Positions 45,499-56,251 of a stretch of DNA of 64,000 nucleotides are shown piece after piece (position 1 is the stretch's first letter; every line of letters begins with the position of its first letter). Source of the DNA: JBARKJ01 sp963698885 (GTDB lineage Bacteria > Nitrospirota > JACRHJ01); the NCBI GenBank assembly GCA_963698885.1, contig CAVOSJ010000006.1:1-64000 (forward strand), read 5' to 3'. The notes under the pieces are model-generated. The model saw nothing but the letters and a program-made list of their open reading frames with translations. It was not told where the DNA came from and did not search any database. The translations under genes and the position numbers were made by a program.

Positions 45499-46413
45499 TT
45501 ACTCTTTCCCCACGATCTTGACTTCCGGCTCCAGCTCTATCCCCGTCTTTTCCTTGACTTTCGCCCTTACGAGTTCCATTAAAGCGATAAAATCTTTCGC
45601 GGTTGCGTTCCCCGTGTTGATTAGAAAATTCGCGTGCCTGTCTGATACCGCCGCCCCTCCGACGGATAACCCTTTCAGTCCCGCCCCCTCTATCAGTTGC
45701 CAGGCCTTCTTGCCGGGAGGGTTCTTGAAAGTAGAGCCTGCGCTCTTCGCGCTTAACGGCTGAGCGGCCTTTCTCTTGCTTATATATTCCGCCGCTCTAG
45801 CCTTTATCTCTTCGGCGGCGCCGGGCGTAAGTTTGAACCACGCCTCCGTCACCGCCGAATTTTCCGGTATGCCGCCATGCCTGTATTTTTTCTCGGCCTC
45901 TCCCGCGGTCATCCCGGATATTTCGCCGTTTTCTCTTATGAGTTGAATTTTATATAAAACATCTTTTATTTCATGACCGTATGCGCCCGCGTTCATATAG
46001 ACCGCGCCTCCGACTGTGCCGGGGATACCGGAGGCGAACTCCAGGCCGGAGAGCCCCTCCTCCGCGCAGAAACTCGCGAGCTTGGGAAGAGGCGTACCCG
46101 CGCCGGCACGGACCAGCGCCGTTTCCTTCTCCCGGCCCTCGATGGATATCCAGTTCAGTTTCGAGAGGTTTATCACCAGTCCCTCTATTCCCCCGTCGCG
46201 CGCAAGCAGATTCGTCCCGTTTCCGAAAATGAATACCGGCACTGCCGCCCCCTGCGCCGTTTTCATAAGTGCCGCGAGCGCTCCCGCGTCTTCCGGGAAT
46301 GCCATAACCTCCGCCGGGCCGCCCAGCGACAGCGAGGTATGTTTCGACATCGGCTCCGAGAGCCTTAATTCACAGGCGAAATCAAGCATGGCAATAAGCT
46401 TGGCCGCGTTCAT
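45499..46413 (-). CDS. murB: UDP-N-acetylenolpyruvoylglucosamine reductase
   Basis: 304 residues, the short MurB type. The FAD-binding part shows TSLSLGGPAEVMAFPEDAGA, FIFGNGTNLLARDGGIEGLV and LEFASGIPGTVGGAVYMNAG; the proton donor Ser lies in SAKSAGSTFKNPPGKKAW. It reduces UDP-GlcNAc-enolpyruvate to UDP-MurNAc with NADPH. Its ATG overlaps the murC stop by 4 bases. Confidence 0.97.
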   Translation of the reverse strand: MNAAKLIAMLDFACELRLSEPMSKHTSLSLGGPAEVMAFPEDAGALAALMKTAQGAAVPVFIFGNGTNLLARDGGIEGLVINLSKLNWISIEGREKETALVRAGAGTPLPKLASFCAEEGLSGLEFASGIPGTVGGAVYMNAGAYGHEIKDVLYKIQLIRENGEISGMTAGEAEKKYRHGGIPENSAVTEAWFKLTPGAAEEIKARAAEYISKRKAAQPLSAKSAGSTFKNPPGKKAWQLIEGAGLKGLSVGGAAVSDRHANFLINTGNATAKDFIALMELVRAKVKEKTGIELEPEVKIVGKE

Positions 46414-47786
46414 GGAGTATGCATCTCTTCAAGGAACGCCTCGCCCACCTTCCAGACGTCGCCCGCGCCAAGCGTTATCACGAGGTCGCCCGGCCTCGCC
46501 ACTTCCTTAAGCCACTCGACCGCTTTGTCCTGCGTCTGTATATACGAGGCGTCTTTATGGCCGCGGCTTTTGATGCCTTCGTATAAAGTCTTCGCGCTTA
46601 TGCCGTCGATGGGTTTTTCACCAGCCGGATATATGTCCATAACCGCCAGCTTGTCCGCCTGGTTGAACGCGGTGAAGAAATCCTTCATGAGGTCGCGCGT
46701 GCGGGTGTAGCGGTGCGGCTGGAAGATAACCACCGTCCGCCTGTCCCAGCCCGCCTTCGCGCCCGCGAGCGTCGCCTTTATCTCCGTCGGGTGGTGGCCG
46801 TAATCGTCCACGACCGTTATGCCGCCGACCTCGCCTTTTACATAGAACCGCCTGTGCAGTCCTCCGTACTCCGCCAGCGCCCCGCGTATGACCTCCGCCG
46901 GGATGTCCAGCTCCAGCGCTACGGATATCGCGGCCAGGGAGTTGTACACGCTGTGCTGGCCCGGCACGGAGAGCTTGAAGCGGCCCAGGCTCTCTCCCCT
47001 TTTGATTACTTCGAATTCCGAACCCATCCCGCCGAACTCTATGTTCCTGGCGTAGAGGTCCGCCTGCGAACTTAAGCCGTATGTGACATACCTTTTCTTA
47101 ACTTGCGGAATAAGATCCTGTATATGCTCCACGTCCAGGCAGAGCACCGCGAGACCGTAAAACGGGACCTTGTTTATGAACTGCAGGAAAGCCGCCTTTA
47201 TCTCTTCTATGCCTTTCGTGTAATGGTCCAGATGCTCTTCGTCGATGTTCGTCACCACCGCGATAGTCGGCGAGAGCATCAGGAAGCTGCCGTCGGACTC
47301 GTCCGCCTCCGCCACCAGGAACTCGCCCTGACCCAGCTTCGCGCCCGCCCCGAAAATATTAAGCTTGCCCCCGATTACCACCGTCGGGTCGATGCCGCCC
47401 TTCGAGAGTATGGTCGATATCATGGAGGTGGTGGTGGTCTTTCCGTGCGCGCCCGCGATGGCTATCCCGTATTTAAGGCGCATCAGTTCCGCAAGCATCT
47501 CCGCACGCGGTATCACGGGGACCTGCCGCTCCCTCGCCGCCGCCACTTCGGGGTTATCCTCCTTGACGGCTGAAGATATGACGACGACGTCCGCGCCTTC
47601 GATGTTTGAGGACGCGTGCCCTATGAATATCTTCGCGCCTAAAGACTCAAGTCTCTTGGTGGTGTCGGTCTCTTTAAGGTCGGAGCCGCCGATTTTGTAT
47701 CCGAGGTTTATAAGGACTTCGGCGATCCCGCTCATCCCGACGCCGCCTATGCCCACGAAATGTATTCTCTGGTACTTCTTGTACAT
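46410..47786 (-). CDS. murC: UDP-N-acetylmuramate--L-alanine ligase
   Basis: 458 residues, with AAGGAG four bases before the ATG. N-terminal Rossmann motif HFVGIGGVGMSGIAEVL; ATP loop IAGAHGKTTTTSMISTI (about residue 110); central DESDGSFLMLSPTIAVVTNI; and DYGHHPTEIKATLAGAKA in the C-terminal domain. It adds L-Ala to UDP-MurNAc. The upstream murG frame overlaps the murC start by 113 bp, which I suspect is an artefact in murG. Confidence 0.97.
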   Translation of the reverse strand: MYKKYQRIHFVGIGGVGMSGIAEVLINLGYKIGGSDLKETDTTKRLESLGAKIFIGHASSNIEGADVVVISSAVKEDNPEVAAARERQVPVIPRAEMLAELMRLKYGIAIAGAHGKTTTTSMISTILSKGGIDPTVVIGGKLNIFGAGAKLGQGEFLVAEADESDGSFLMLSPTIAVVTNIDEEHLDHYTKGIEEIKAAFLQFINKVPFYGLAVLCLDVEHIQDLIPQVKKRYVTYGLSSQADLYARNIEFGGMGSEFEVIKRGESLGRFKLSVPGQHSVYNSLAAISVALELDIPAEVIRGALAEYGGLHRRFYVKGEVGGITVVDDYGHHPTEIKATLAGAKAGWDRRTVVIFQPHRYTRTRDLMKDFFTAFNQADKLAVMDIYPAGEKPIDGISAKTLYEGIKSRGHKDASYIQTQDKAVEWLKEVARPGDLVITLGAGDVWKVGEAFLEEMHTP

Positions 47787-48888
47787 GAAACTCCTTTATG
47801 CCGAGCGCGGCCTCTTTGCATATTCCCAGCACCTGGGCCGCGGCATCCGGCTTTCCAAGGGCTTTAGAGCGCTCTTCCATCCCCAGAAGGGATTCTATAT
47901 TCAGGGTCAGTTTCTTTATCTCGCCCGCCAGCCTCTCGCCCGTGGCCTCGGAATCCAGCACCACTATGGCCGCCCCGGCGTCCTGCAGTTCGCGCGCGTT
48001 GACCTCCTGATGGTTATCCGCGGCGAATGGATAAGGTATGAGGACGGCAGGCTTGCCAAGCGCGGTGACCTCCGCGATCGTGAGCGCCCCGGAGCGGCAG
48101 ATTACAAGGTCCGCGCACGCGTATGCCGGCGCCATGTCGTATATGTAGGGCATTACCACAGAGGTGAACCCGGCCTTGTCATACGCGGCGGCCGTCTCCT
48201 CGAAATCCCTCTCGCCCGTCTGGTGGATAAACTGAAGTTTATGTTTCATATCCATGAGCTTCGGCAGCGCGCCTGCGACGGCCTCGTTTATCTTCGTCGC
48301 CCCGCCGCTTCCGCCGGTAACCAATATAGTGATCCTTTCCTGTTCCAGCTTCAGCGCGCTTAGCGCGTCTTCTCTGTTTATCCCAAGCAGTCCGAGCCTG
48401 ATGGGGTTGCCGGTCAGGACGCATTTGTGCTTCGGGAAAAAACTCCCGGCGGCCTGAAATCCGAGGCATATGCGGTCCGCTATTTTCCCAAGCAGCTTGT
48501 TGGCGAGGCCGGGCACCGCGTTCTGCTCCTGGAGGATTACCGGTTTTCCCATAATCTTTGCCGCAAGCACCACCGGGAACGAGGCATAGCCGCCCACGCC
48601 CAGGACGGCGTCAGGCCCAAAGGCGCTGATTACCCTCCCGGCCTCGGCGACTCCCGCCGGAATGGATAAAAGCGTTTTTATCTTTTGTGAAGCGCCCATC
48701 CCCTTGAACCTGCCCGCGTTTATCAGTTTCAGCTTGAAGCCTTCCCTGGGGACCACCCTCGTCTCTATGCCCCGCGCCGTGCCGACGAACAAGACCTCGA
48801 TACCGTCCTTCTTCGCCTCCGCCGCCACCGCGATCCCGGGATATAGATGGCCGCCGGTGCCGCCTCCGGCGATTAAAATTTTTTTCAC
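47674..48888 (-). CDS. murG: MurG, undecaprenyl-PP-MurNAc-pentapeptide GlcNAc transferase
   Basis: GTG start at 48888, overlapping the ftsW stop. Motifs: ILIAGGGTGGHLYPGIAVAA, GVGGYASFPVVLAAKIMGKP, EQNAVPGLANKLLG, LVTGGSGGATKINEAV, and ALTIAEVTALGKPAVLIPYP then FAADNHQEVNARELQDAGA. As read it has 404 residues against about 360 in the family: after GICKEAALGIKEF it runs 113 bp into murC. A TAA in the next frame (within GGCATAAAGGAG) sits just before murC, so a one-base indel near 47800 would give the normal end. It makes lipid II on the cytosolic face. Confidence 0.92.
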   Translation of the reverse strand: MKKILIAGGGTGGHLYPGIAVAAEAKKDGIEVLFVGTARGIETRVVPREGFKLKLINAGRFKGMGASQKIKTLLSIPAGVAEAGRVISAFGPDAVLGVGGYASFPVVLAAKIMGKPVILQEQNAVPGLANKLLGKIADRICLGFQAAGSFFPKHKCVLTGNPIRLGLLGINREDALSALKLEQERITILVTGGSGGATKINEAVAGALPKLMDMKHKLQFIHQTGERDFEETAAAYDKAGFTSVVMPYIYDMAPAYACADLVICRSGALTIAEVTALGKPAVLIPYPFAADNHQEVNARELQDAGAAIVVLDSEATGERLAGEIKKLTLNIESLLGMEERSKALGKPDAAAQVLGICKEAALGIKEFHVQEVPENTFRGHRRRRDERDRRSPYKPRIQNRRLRP

Positions 48889-50003
48889 TGCGGTAGCGCC
48901 CCCGGGTCCTCTTGCCGCCGCTGGCCGCGCGCCACGCTAAGCATGATGCCTACCGACATAAGCGCCACAAGCACCGATGAGCCGCCCGCGCTTATGAACG
49001 GGAGCGGCATCCCCTTATTCGGGAAGAGCCCCGTCGCAACACCCATATTAATGAGCGCCTGAAGCCCTATCATAAGAGTGAGCGAGAATACCAGGAGCTG
49101 GCCGAACGGGTCCCTGCAGCGAAGCGCGAGCCTCATGCCGAACAGGGTGAACAGCAGGAAGAGGAAGGCCACGGCGGCCGCGCCGATAAGCCCGAACTCC
49201 TCGCCGATGACGGAAAAAATAAAGTCGTTGTGCGGCTCCGGGAGGAACAGGAGCTTCTGCCTGCTCTGGCCGAGGCCCACGCCGGTCAAGCCGCCGCCGC
49301 CGAACGCAAGGAACGACTGGATGGTCTGGAACCCGGCGCCCAAGGGGTCGCTCCAGGGGTCCATGAAGGAGTGCAGACGGTTTTTGCGGAACCCTACCTT
49401 GAAGAGCTGGAGGTAGAGAAAGGGCAGCGCCCCCAGCGCCAGCGCGCCTAAATGGGATAACTTCGCCCCGCTTACGAACAGCATCATGACAATTACCGCG
49501 CATATCGCGGCGGCCGTGCCTAAGTCCGGCTCCAGCACTATTAAAAGGACGAGCGTCCCGCTGATGAAGAGGTACGGCCCGATGCCGGTCCAGAAGTCGG
49601 TCAGCTTGTCCGCCCTTTTCGAAAGCGAAGCGGCGACGAATGTAAACAGCGCGGGCTTTGTGAACTCAGAGGCCTGGAATGAGAAGCCGGCGAGCTTTAT
49701 CCAGCGCCTCGCGCCGTTTATCTCCGGGCCGACCAGGGTCACTATCAGCAGGATGAAGCATACGACGAGCGCCGGGAGCGAGAGCTTCCGGAAGATTTTA
49801 TAGTCCAGCTTCCATGCGGCCAGCATCGCCGCAAGCCCCGCCGCGGCCCAGACGACCTGCCTCTTCAGGAAATACGCGGAGTCGTTGTGATACCGAAGCG
49901 CCATGACCGAGCTTGCGGAATACACCATCACAAGCCCGAAGGACAGGAGTGTGAGCGTTATGAAAAAGATTATGCTGTCTTCCCTGAAATTTTTTAATTT
50001 CAT
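48885..50003 (-). CDS. ftsW: FtsW, SEDS-family peptidoglycan polymerase
   Basis: 372 residues with about ten membrane helices. The SEDS signature is near the end: MGVATGLFPNKGMPLPFISA, then GGSSVLVALMSVGIMLSVAR. The loop with the probable catalytic Asp region is LVLLIVLEPDLGTAAAI. FtsW polymerises septal glycan together with FtsI. It overlaps murG by 4 bases and follows murD by 4. Confidence 0.96.
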   Translation of the reverse strand: MKLKNFREDSIIFFITLTLLSFGLVMVYSASSVMALRYHNDSAYFLKRQVVWAAAGLAAMLAAWKLDYKIFRKLSLPALVVCFILLIVTLVGPEINGARRWIKLAGFSFQASEFTKPALFTFVAASLSKRADKLTDFWTGIGPYLFISGTLVLLIVLEPDLGTAAAICAVIVMMLFVSGAKLSHLGALALGALPFLYLQLFKVGFRKNRLHSFMDPWSDPLGAGFQTIQSFLAFGGGGLTGVGLGQSRQKLLFLPEPHNDFIFSVIGEEFGLIGAAAVAFLFLLFTLFGMRLALRCRDPFGQLLVFSLTLMIGLQALINMGVATGLFPNKGMPLPFISAGGSSVLVALMSVGIMLSVARGQRRQEDPGALPQ

Positions 50004-50007
50004 TAGA

Positions 50008-51354
50008 CTATAATTTCCGCACTATCTCTTTGAACTGCCGTCCCCGGTCCTCGAAATCCTTGAACATGTCGAAGCTCGCGCATGCGGGGGAGAGGAGCAC
50101 CACATCGCCTTTCGACGCCGCGTCTTTCGCCTTTAATACCGCGTCCTTTAAGGACTCCGCACGTACGGTATCGGTCTCCCCGCCAATCGCCTCGCCTATC
50201 ACGTCCGCCGCTTTTCCGAAAAGCACCAGCCTCTTCACCCTCTCGCGCACGAGCTTCTTCAGGGGCGAGAAATCGCTGTGCTTATCCAGCCCTCCGGCGA
50301 GCAGGACCACGGGCTCCGTGAAGCTCAAAAGCGACTTCTCCACCGCGCCGACGTTTGTGCCCTTCGAGTCGTTTATGTAGCTCACGCCGTTTAATTCCCG
50401 CACGAACTCAAGCCTGTGCTCAAGTCCGGGGAATTCCCGGAGGACCTTTTCGACAGCCTTAACGGAAGCGCCAGCGGCAAGCGAAACGGCGGCGGCGGCA
50501 AGCGCGTTCTCCAGGTTGTGTACGCCGCGTATCCTTATGTCTTTCGCCTCGATTATTTTCTCTTCGACGCCGGACAAGGCGCTCACGACCATCCCGTCCC
50601 TGACGAATACCCCGCCCGCGGGAGCGTCCTTCCGCGAAAACGGGATTATCCTGCACATTGCCTTTTCCGCCAACTGGGTGGAGGGCGCGTCGTCCACGTT
50701 GACTATCAGACAATCCTTCGGGGTCTGGTTCATGTACACGCGGGCCTTCGCCCTGGCGTAGTCGTCCATGTCCCGGTAGCGGTCCAGGTGGTCCGGCGTG
50801 ACGTTTAAGAGCGCGGACAGTTTCGGACGGAACTTGTCGATAGTCTCGAGCTGGAAACTGGAAACCTCCGCCACTATGTAATCGCGGCCCCTCAAGGATT
50901 CCGGATCTTCCGTGAGCGCGTTTCCCAGGTTCCCGCCCACTGTAACCTTCATCCCGTGAGCCGCCAGCATCTCTCCCACGAGAGTGGTCGTGGTCGATTT
51001 TCCGTTGGTGCCGGTTATGGCGATAAACGGGGAGTCGGAATAGAGATATGCAAGCTCCAGCTCGCCGATTATGGGGACTTTTGCGTCAGCCGCTTTTTTA
51101 AATGGCGGGGCTGACAGCGGAATCCCCGGCGAGATTACTATCAGGTCCGCAAGTTCAAACAGTCCGTCCGGATGAGACCCCAGGACCTTTTTTACCTTGG
51201 GGTCGAGCCGCAGGAGCTGTTCGCTTAGCTCGTCCGCGGATTTAAGGTCCGTAACCGTCACGTCCGCCCCGAGCCGGACGAGCAGGTTTGCCGCGCCCAC
51301 GCCGCTTCTGGCAAGACCCGCGACAGTAATTTTTTTTCCGCTGAAGTTCATCAA
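50008..51354 (-). CDS. murD: UDP-N-acetylmuramoylalanine--D-glutamate ligase
   Basis: 448 residues. N-terminal KKITVAGLARSGVGAANLLV, ATP loop FIAITGTNGKSTTTTLVGEM (about residue 113), LLNVTPDHLDRYRDMDDYAR, LEHRLEFVRELNGVSYINDS and KGTNVGAVEKSLLSF. It adds D-Glu to UDP-MurNAc-L-Ala. Its start overlaps the stop of the inserted carboxypeptidase gene by 4 bases, so the two are coupled. Confidence 0.97.
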   Translation of the reverse strand: MMNFSGKKITVAGLARSGVGAANLLVRLGADVTVTDLKSADELSEQLLRLDPKVKKVLGSHPDGLFELADLIVISPGIPLSAPPFKKAADAKVPIIGELELAYLYSDSPFIAITGTNGKSTTTTLVGEMLAAHGMKVTVGGNLGNALTEDPESLRGRDYIVAEVSSFQLETIDKFRPKLSALLNVTPDHLDRYRDMDDYARAKARVYMNQTPKDCLIVNVDDAPSTQLAEKAMCRIIPFSRKDAPAGGVFVRDGMVVSALSGVEEKIIEAKDIRIRGVHNLENALAAAAVSLAAGASVKAVEKVLREFPGLEHRLEFVRELNGVSYINDSKGTNVGAVEKSLLSFTEPVVLLAGGLDKHSDFSPLKKLVRERVKRLVLFGKAADVIGEAIGGETDTVRAESLKDAVLKAKDAASKGDVVLLSPACASFDMFKDFEDRGRQFKEIVRKL

Positions 51355-52301
51355 TAAGTCCTGTGGTGCCTTCTGTGCTTCCTCGAATGCCCCTTCGCCT
51401 TCCTCGAATGCCTCTTCACTCTCTCGTATGTCTTATATGACGCCTTCTGTATATAGCCGTCTCCGCCTTTTATATCCGCGAGGGCCAGCGTCTGGTTGTT
51501 CATAGCCAGTTGGAAACCTTCGTCCATGAGCTTTTTGGTATCGCCCCAGAGGTCGGAGCTATGGAGTATCGCAACGATCAGCCGGGTGTTGGAGCAGTTG
51601 GCCTCGCCGACGTAGCAGTGCCTGGCGGCTAAGGTATAGCCGGTCTTGCCCGCGCCCGCGCCGTCATAGAACCAGAGAAGCTTGTTGTGGTTCTTAAGGA
51701 GCGTCTTCTCTTTCTCGCCCATGTTGAGCGTCGCGAATTTGGTTGAGGATATCGCCATGAACCGCTCGTCGTGCATCGCGTAGCGAAGTATCAGCGCCAG
51801 GTCGTATGCGGTGGTGTAATGGTCGTTCACCGGGAGGCCGGAAGCGTTGCTGAAATTCGTGTCCACCGCCCCTATCTGGTGCGCCTTCTCCGTCATCATC
51901 CTGGCGAACTCAAGCTCCGTGCCCGCTACGCCTTCCGCAAGTACCGACGCGCTGTCGTTCGCGCTCTTTAAAAGGAGGGAATACAGGAGCGCCTCGACTG
52001 TGACCTGGTCGCCCGGCTTCAGGTAAACCTTGGAAGGCGACATTGTCGCCGCGCGCGGGCTCACCCGGAAGGTATCAGTCATTTTCGCCCGTTCCAGCGT
52101 GATTATCGCCGTCATTACCTTGGTGCAGGAAGCCGGCGGGAGCCTTAAATCCGCGTTCCGGGATATAATGACCTTGCCGGTGTCGGCGTCCATCACGCAC
52201 ACGCCCTTCGCGGAGATAGCTATCGGGTCGTCCGCGTAAGCAAGCCCGAAGGATGCAACAAATACCAGGGTACAAAAAACTATCGCCAACAATCGCTTCA
52301 T
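51351..52301 (-). CDS. dacA: D-alanyl-D-alanine carboxypeptidase (PBP5/6 family) inside the dcw cluster
   Basis: 316 residues. The signal peptide MKRLLAIVFCTLVFVASFGL ends in AYA. Penicillin-binding motifs are complete: SxxK in PPASCTKVMTAII, SxN in LLKSANDSASVLAEG, KTG in GAGKTGYTLAARHC. It trims the terminal D-Ala of the pentapeptide in the periplasm. Unlike E. coli PBP5 it has no separate C-terminal beta domain; it ends after about 285 residues in a very basic His/Arg/Lys tail (VKRHSRKAKGHSRKHRRHHR) that may bind acidic envelope polymers. A dacA between mraY and murD is not part of the standard dcw order. Confidence 0.93.
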   Translation of the reverse strand: MKRLLAIVFCTLVFVASFGLAYADDPIAISAKGVCVMDADTGKVIISRNADLRLPPASCTKVMTAIITLERAKMTDTFRVSPRAATMSPSKVYLKPGDQVTVEALLYSLLLKSANDSASVLAEGVAGTELEFARMMTEKAHQIGAVDTNFSNASGLPVNDHYTTAYDLALILRYAMHDERFMAISSTKFATLNMGEKEKTLLKNHNKLLWFYDGAGAGKTGYTLAARHCYVGEANCSNTRLIVAILHSSDLWGDTKKLMDEGFQLAMNNQTLALADIKGGDGYIQKASYKTYERVKRHSRKAKGHSRKHRRHHRTY

Positions 52302-52314
52302 AAAGATTTTCCTT

Positions 52315-53397
52315 CTACCTGAGTTTTAAGGTGCTCAGGCCCACGAGGGCTAAAATGATGCCCAAAAGCCAAAACCGCACTATCACCTTCGACTCCGCCC
52401 AGCCCAGTTCCTCGAAATGGTGGTGGACCGGCGCCATCCTGAATATCCTCTTGCCCCGACTCTTGTAGGAGGCTACCTGGAATATCACCGAAAGCGCCTC
52501 CGCGACAAATATGCCGCCTACTATCACCAGTATTATTTCATGCTTCGTGAGCACGGCCAGCATCCCGAGCGCACCGCCTAACGCAAGGCTCCCGACGTCT
52601 CCCATGAACACCTCGGCCGGGTGCGCGTTATACCAGAGGAAACCGAGTGACGCGCCCATCAGCGCGCCGCAGAAAACCGTCAGCTCTCCCGCCCCGTGGA
52701 TGTACAGCACCTGTAGATAATTCGCGTAGATCTTGTTGCCGGTGACGTAAACTAAGATGGCGTTCGCGCCCGCGGCTATGCCTACAAGCCCTATTGCCAG
52801 TCCGTCGAGGCCGTCGGTCAGGTTCACCGCATTGGACGCGCCTACCAGCACCAGCACCACGAAGGGCACATAGAACCATGCCAAGTTTATTATCCATCTT
52901 TTGAAGAAGGGTATCAACAAAACAGTGCTGTTCGGGTCCTGCGGGTTAAAGTACAGGAGCAGGCCGATTAACAGCGCGATCAATATCTGCCAACCCATCT
53001 TGTACCGCGCCTTAAGCCCCTCCGTCTTTTTCCTGACAACTTTAAGATAGTCGTCGTAGAAGCCTACTGCGCCGAAAGCCAGCGTGCCCGCCATCACCAG
53101 CCAGACGTAGCGGTTCGTGAGGTCGGACCAAAGAAGCGTCGGCACGATAATGGCAAGGAGTATCAAAATGCCGCCCATGGTCGGAGTCCCGGCCTTGCCG
53201 AGATGGGTTTCCGGCCCGTCCTCGCGCACCTGCTGTCCAATTTTCAGCTCTTTGAGTTTCCGGATGATGGACGGCCCGAAGATAAAGCTAATCAAAAGCG
53301 CCGTAAACATCGCGCTCGCGAAGCGGAAGGTGATGTAGCGGAACACGTTAAAGGCGTGTATTTTGTCGTGAAGGGGGTATAGTAAATTATAGAACAT
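52315..53397 (-). CDS. mraY: phospho-N-acetylmuramoyl-pentapeptide transferase
   Basis: 360 residues, ten membrane helices. Motifs: HLGKAGTPTMGGILILLAII with the conserved K-GTPTMGG, the catalytic DDxx in FYDDYLKVVRKKTEGL, NAVNLTDGLDGLAIG, and the HHH-type loop MAPVHHHFEELGWAESKVIV. It makes lipid I from UDP-MurNAc-pentapeptide and undecaprenyl phosphate. It shares one base with the upstream murF stop (TAATG). Confidence 0.98.
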   Translation of the reverse strand: MFYNLLYPLHDKIHAFNVFRYITFRFASAMFTALLISFIFGPSIIRKLKELKIGQQVREDGPETHLGKAGTPTMGGILILLAIIVPTLLWSDLTNRYVWLVMAGTLAFGAVGFYDDYLKVVRKKTEGLKARYKMGWQILIALLIGLLLYFNPQDPNSTVLLIPFFKRWIINLAWFYVPFVVLVLVGASNAVNLTDGLDGLAIGLVGIAAGANAILVYVTGNKIYANYLQVLYIHGAGELTVFCGALMGASLGFLWYNAHPAEVFMGDVGSLALGGALGMLAVLTKHEIILVIVGGIFVAEALSVIFQVASYKSRGKRIFRMAPVHHHFEELGWAESKVIVRFWLLGIILALVGLSTLKLR

Positions 53398-54775
53398 TAT
53401 ACGTGGATCCTCCCCGCCTTCAAACGCTCCACCGCGAGTTCCATCCTGGACCCGCGCGAGCCTTTCACAAGCGCCACGTCGCCGGGTTTTAAGAACTCGG
53501 CCGCAATGGACGCCGCCTTTTCCGGCCCCGGGGCTATAAAAATATTCTCCTCCGGCATCCCGGCCTCTACCGCGCCGCGCGCCGCGTCGGGCGCGTGCTC
53601 GCCCACCAGCACCAGCATGTAGACGCCGCTGGCCCCGGCAAGCCTCCCGGTATCGAAATGAGACCTGCTTGCCGTGCTTCCAAGCTCCAGCATCTCGCCC
53701 AGGATAGCAAACTTCCTCCCGCCTTTCATTGCCGCAAGCGCGCTTATGGCAGCAGCCATCGAGGCCGGATTTGCATTATACGTGTCGTTAATCACCCTTA
53801 CCCCGTCGATTATTTCCTCCTGCATCCGCATCTTCGCAGGACGGCACTCTTCCAGGCCTTCTTTTATTTCTTCAGCCGTCATGCCCAGCGCAAGAGCCGC
53901 GGCAGCCGCGGCCAGCGCGTTATAGACGTTATGGGAGCCGATGAAATTAAGTTTTATCACCGCCGAAACGCCAGGCGCTTTCAGCCTGAAAGACACCCCT
54001 TTTTGTTTGTCTTCTATATCCGTGGCGAAGACGCGGGCGTCCTTGCCCAGCCCGAAGGATACCGTCCTTCCTTTGAACTCCGAAGTCGTCGCCTTAAGGT
54101 ACGGGTCGTCCGCGTTCAGTACCGCCGTCCCTTCCGGCGGCAGGGCGGCTATCAGCTCGGCCTTTGCCTTTGCCACTCCCGCAAGGTCGCGAAGGACGTC
54201 TAAGTGCGCCGGGCCTATATTCGTTATCACTCCCGTCTGGGGCGCCGCTATCTTTGCAAGCGTGTCGATTTCGCCCGGTGCGCTCATGCCCATCTCTATC
54301 ACGGCTATCCAATGTTCCTCGCCCAGCTTCAGAAGGGTGAGTGGGACGCCGATATGGTTATTTAAGTTGCCTTCGTTTTTAAGGACCGGGCCCCGCCGGG
54401 ATAAAATTGACGCCAGCATCTCTTTGGTGGTGGTCTTTCCGTTGGTGCCGGTAATGCCGACGAGAGGGAGCTCCGGCCTGGTCATCCTTACAAAATGCGC
54501 CAGGTCCTGGAGCGCGCGCAGGGTATCCGCCACCTCGATTAAGGCCAGCCCCGGCTGATGGATGTCCTTCCCTTCTTCGACCAGGGCGCCCGCCGCCCCG
54601 GACTTCACGGCCTGCCCGATGAAGTTATGTCCGTCGAAGCGCTCGCCGGAAAGAGGGATGAACAACTCGCCGCTTTTTATGTTCCTGCTGTCGGTGGAGA
54701 CTCCGGAGAAGACATTTGCCCCTTCCTGCAGGAGCCTGCCCCCCGTCGCCTCGATTATCTGCTCTATTGAAATAT

Positions 54776-54779
<4 letters not shown>
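53397..54779 (-). CDS. murF: UDP-MurNAc-tripeptide--D-Ala-D-Ala ligase
   Basis: 460 residues from a GTG at 54779 that overlaps the murE stop (GTGA). ATP loop LVGITGTNGKTTTKEMLASI (about residue 108), NEGNLNNHIGVPLTLL, VIEMGMSAPGEIDTLAKIAA, and INDTYNANPASMAAAISALA, with GDVALVKGSRGSRMELAVER at the end. It adds D-Ala-D-Ala to complete the pentapeptide. Confidence 0.97.
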
Positions 54780-56250
<1,471 letters not shown>

Positions 56251-56251
<1 letters not shown>

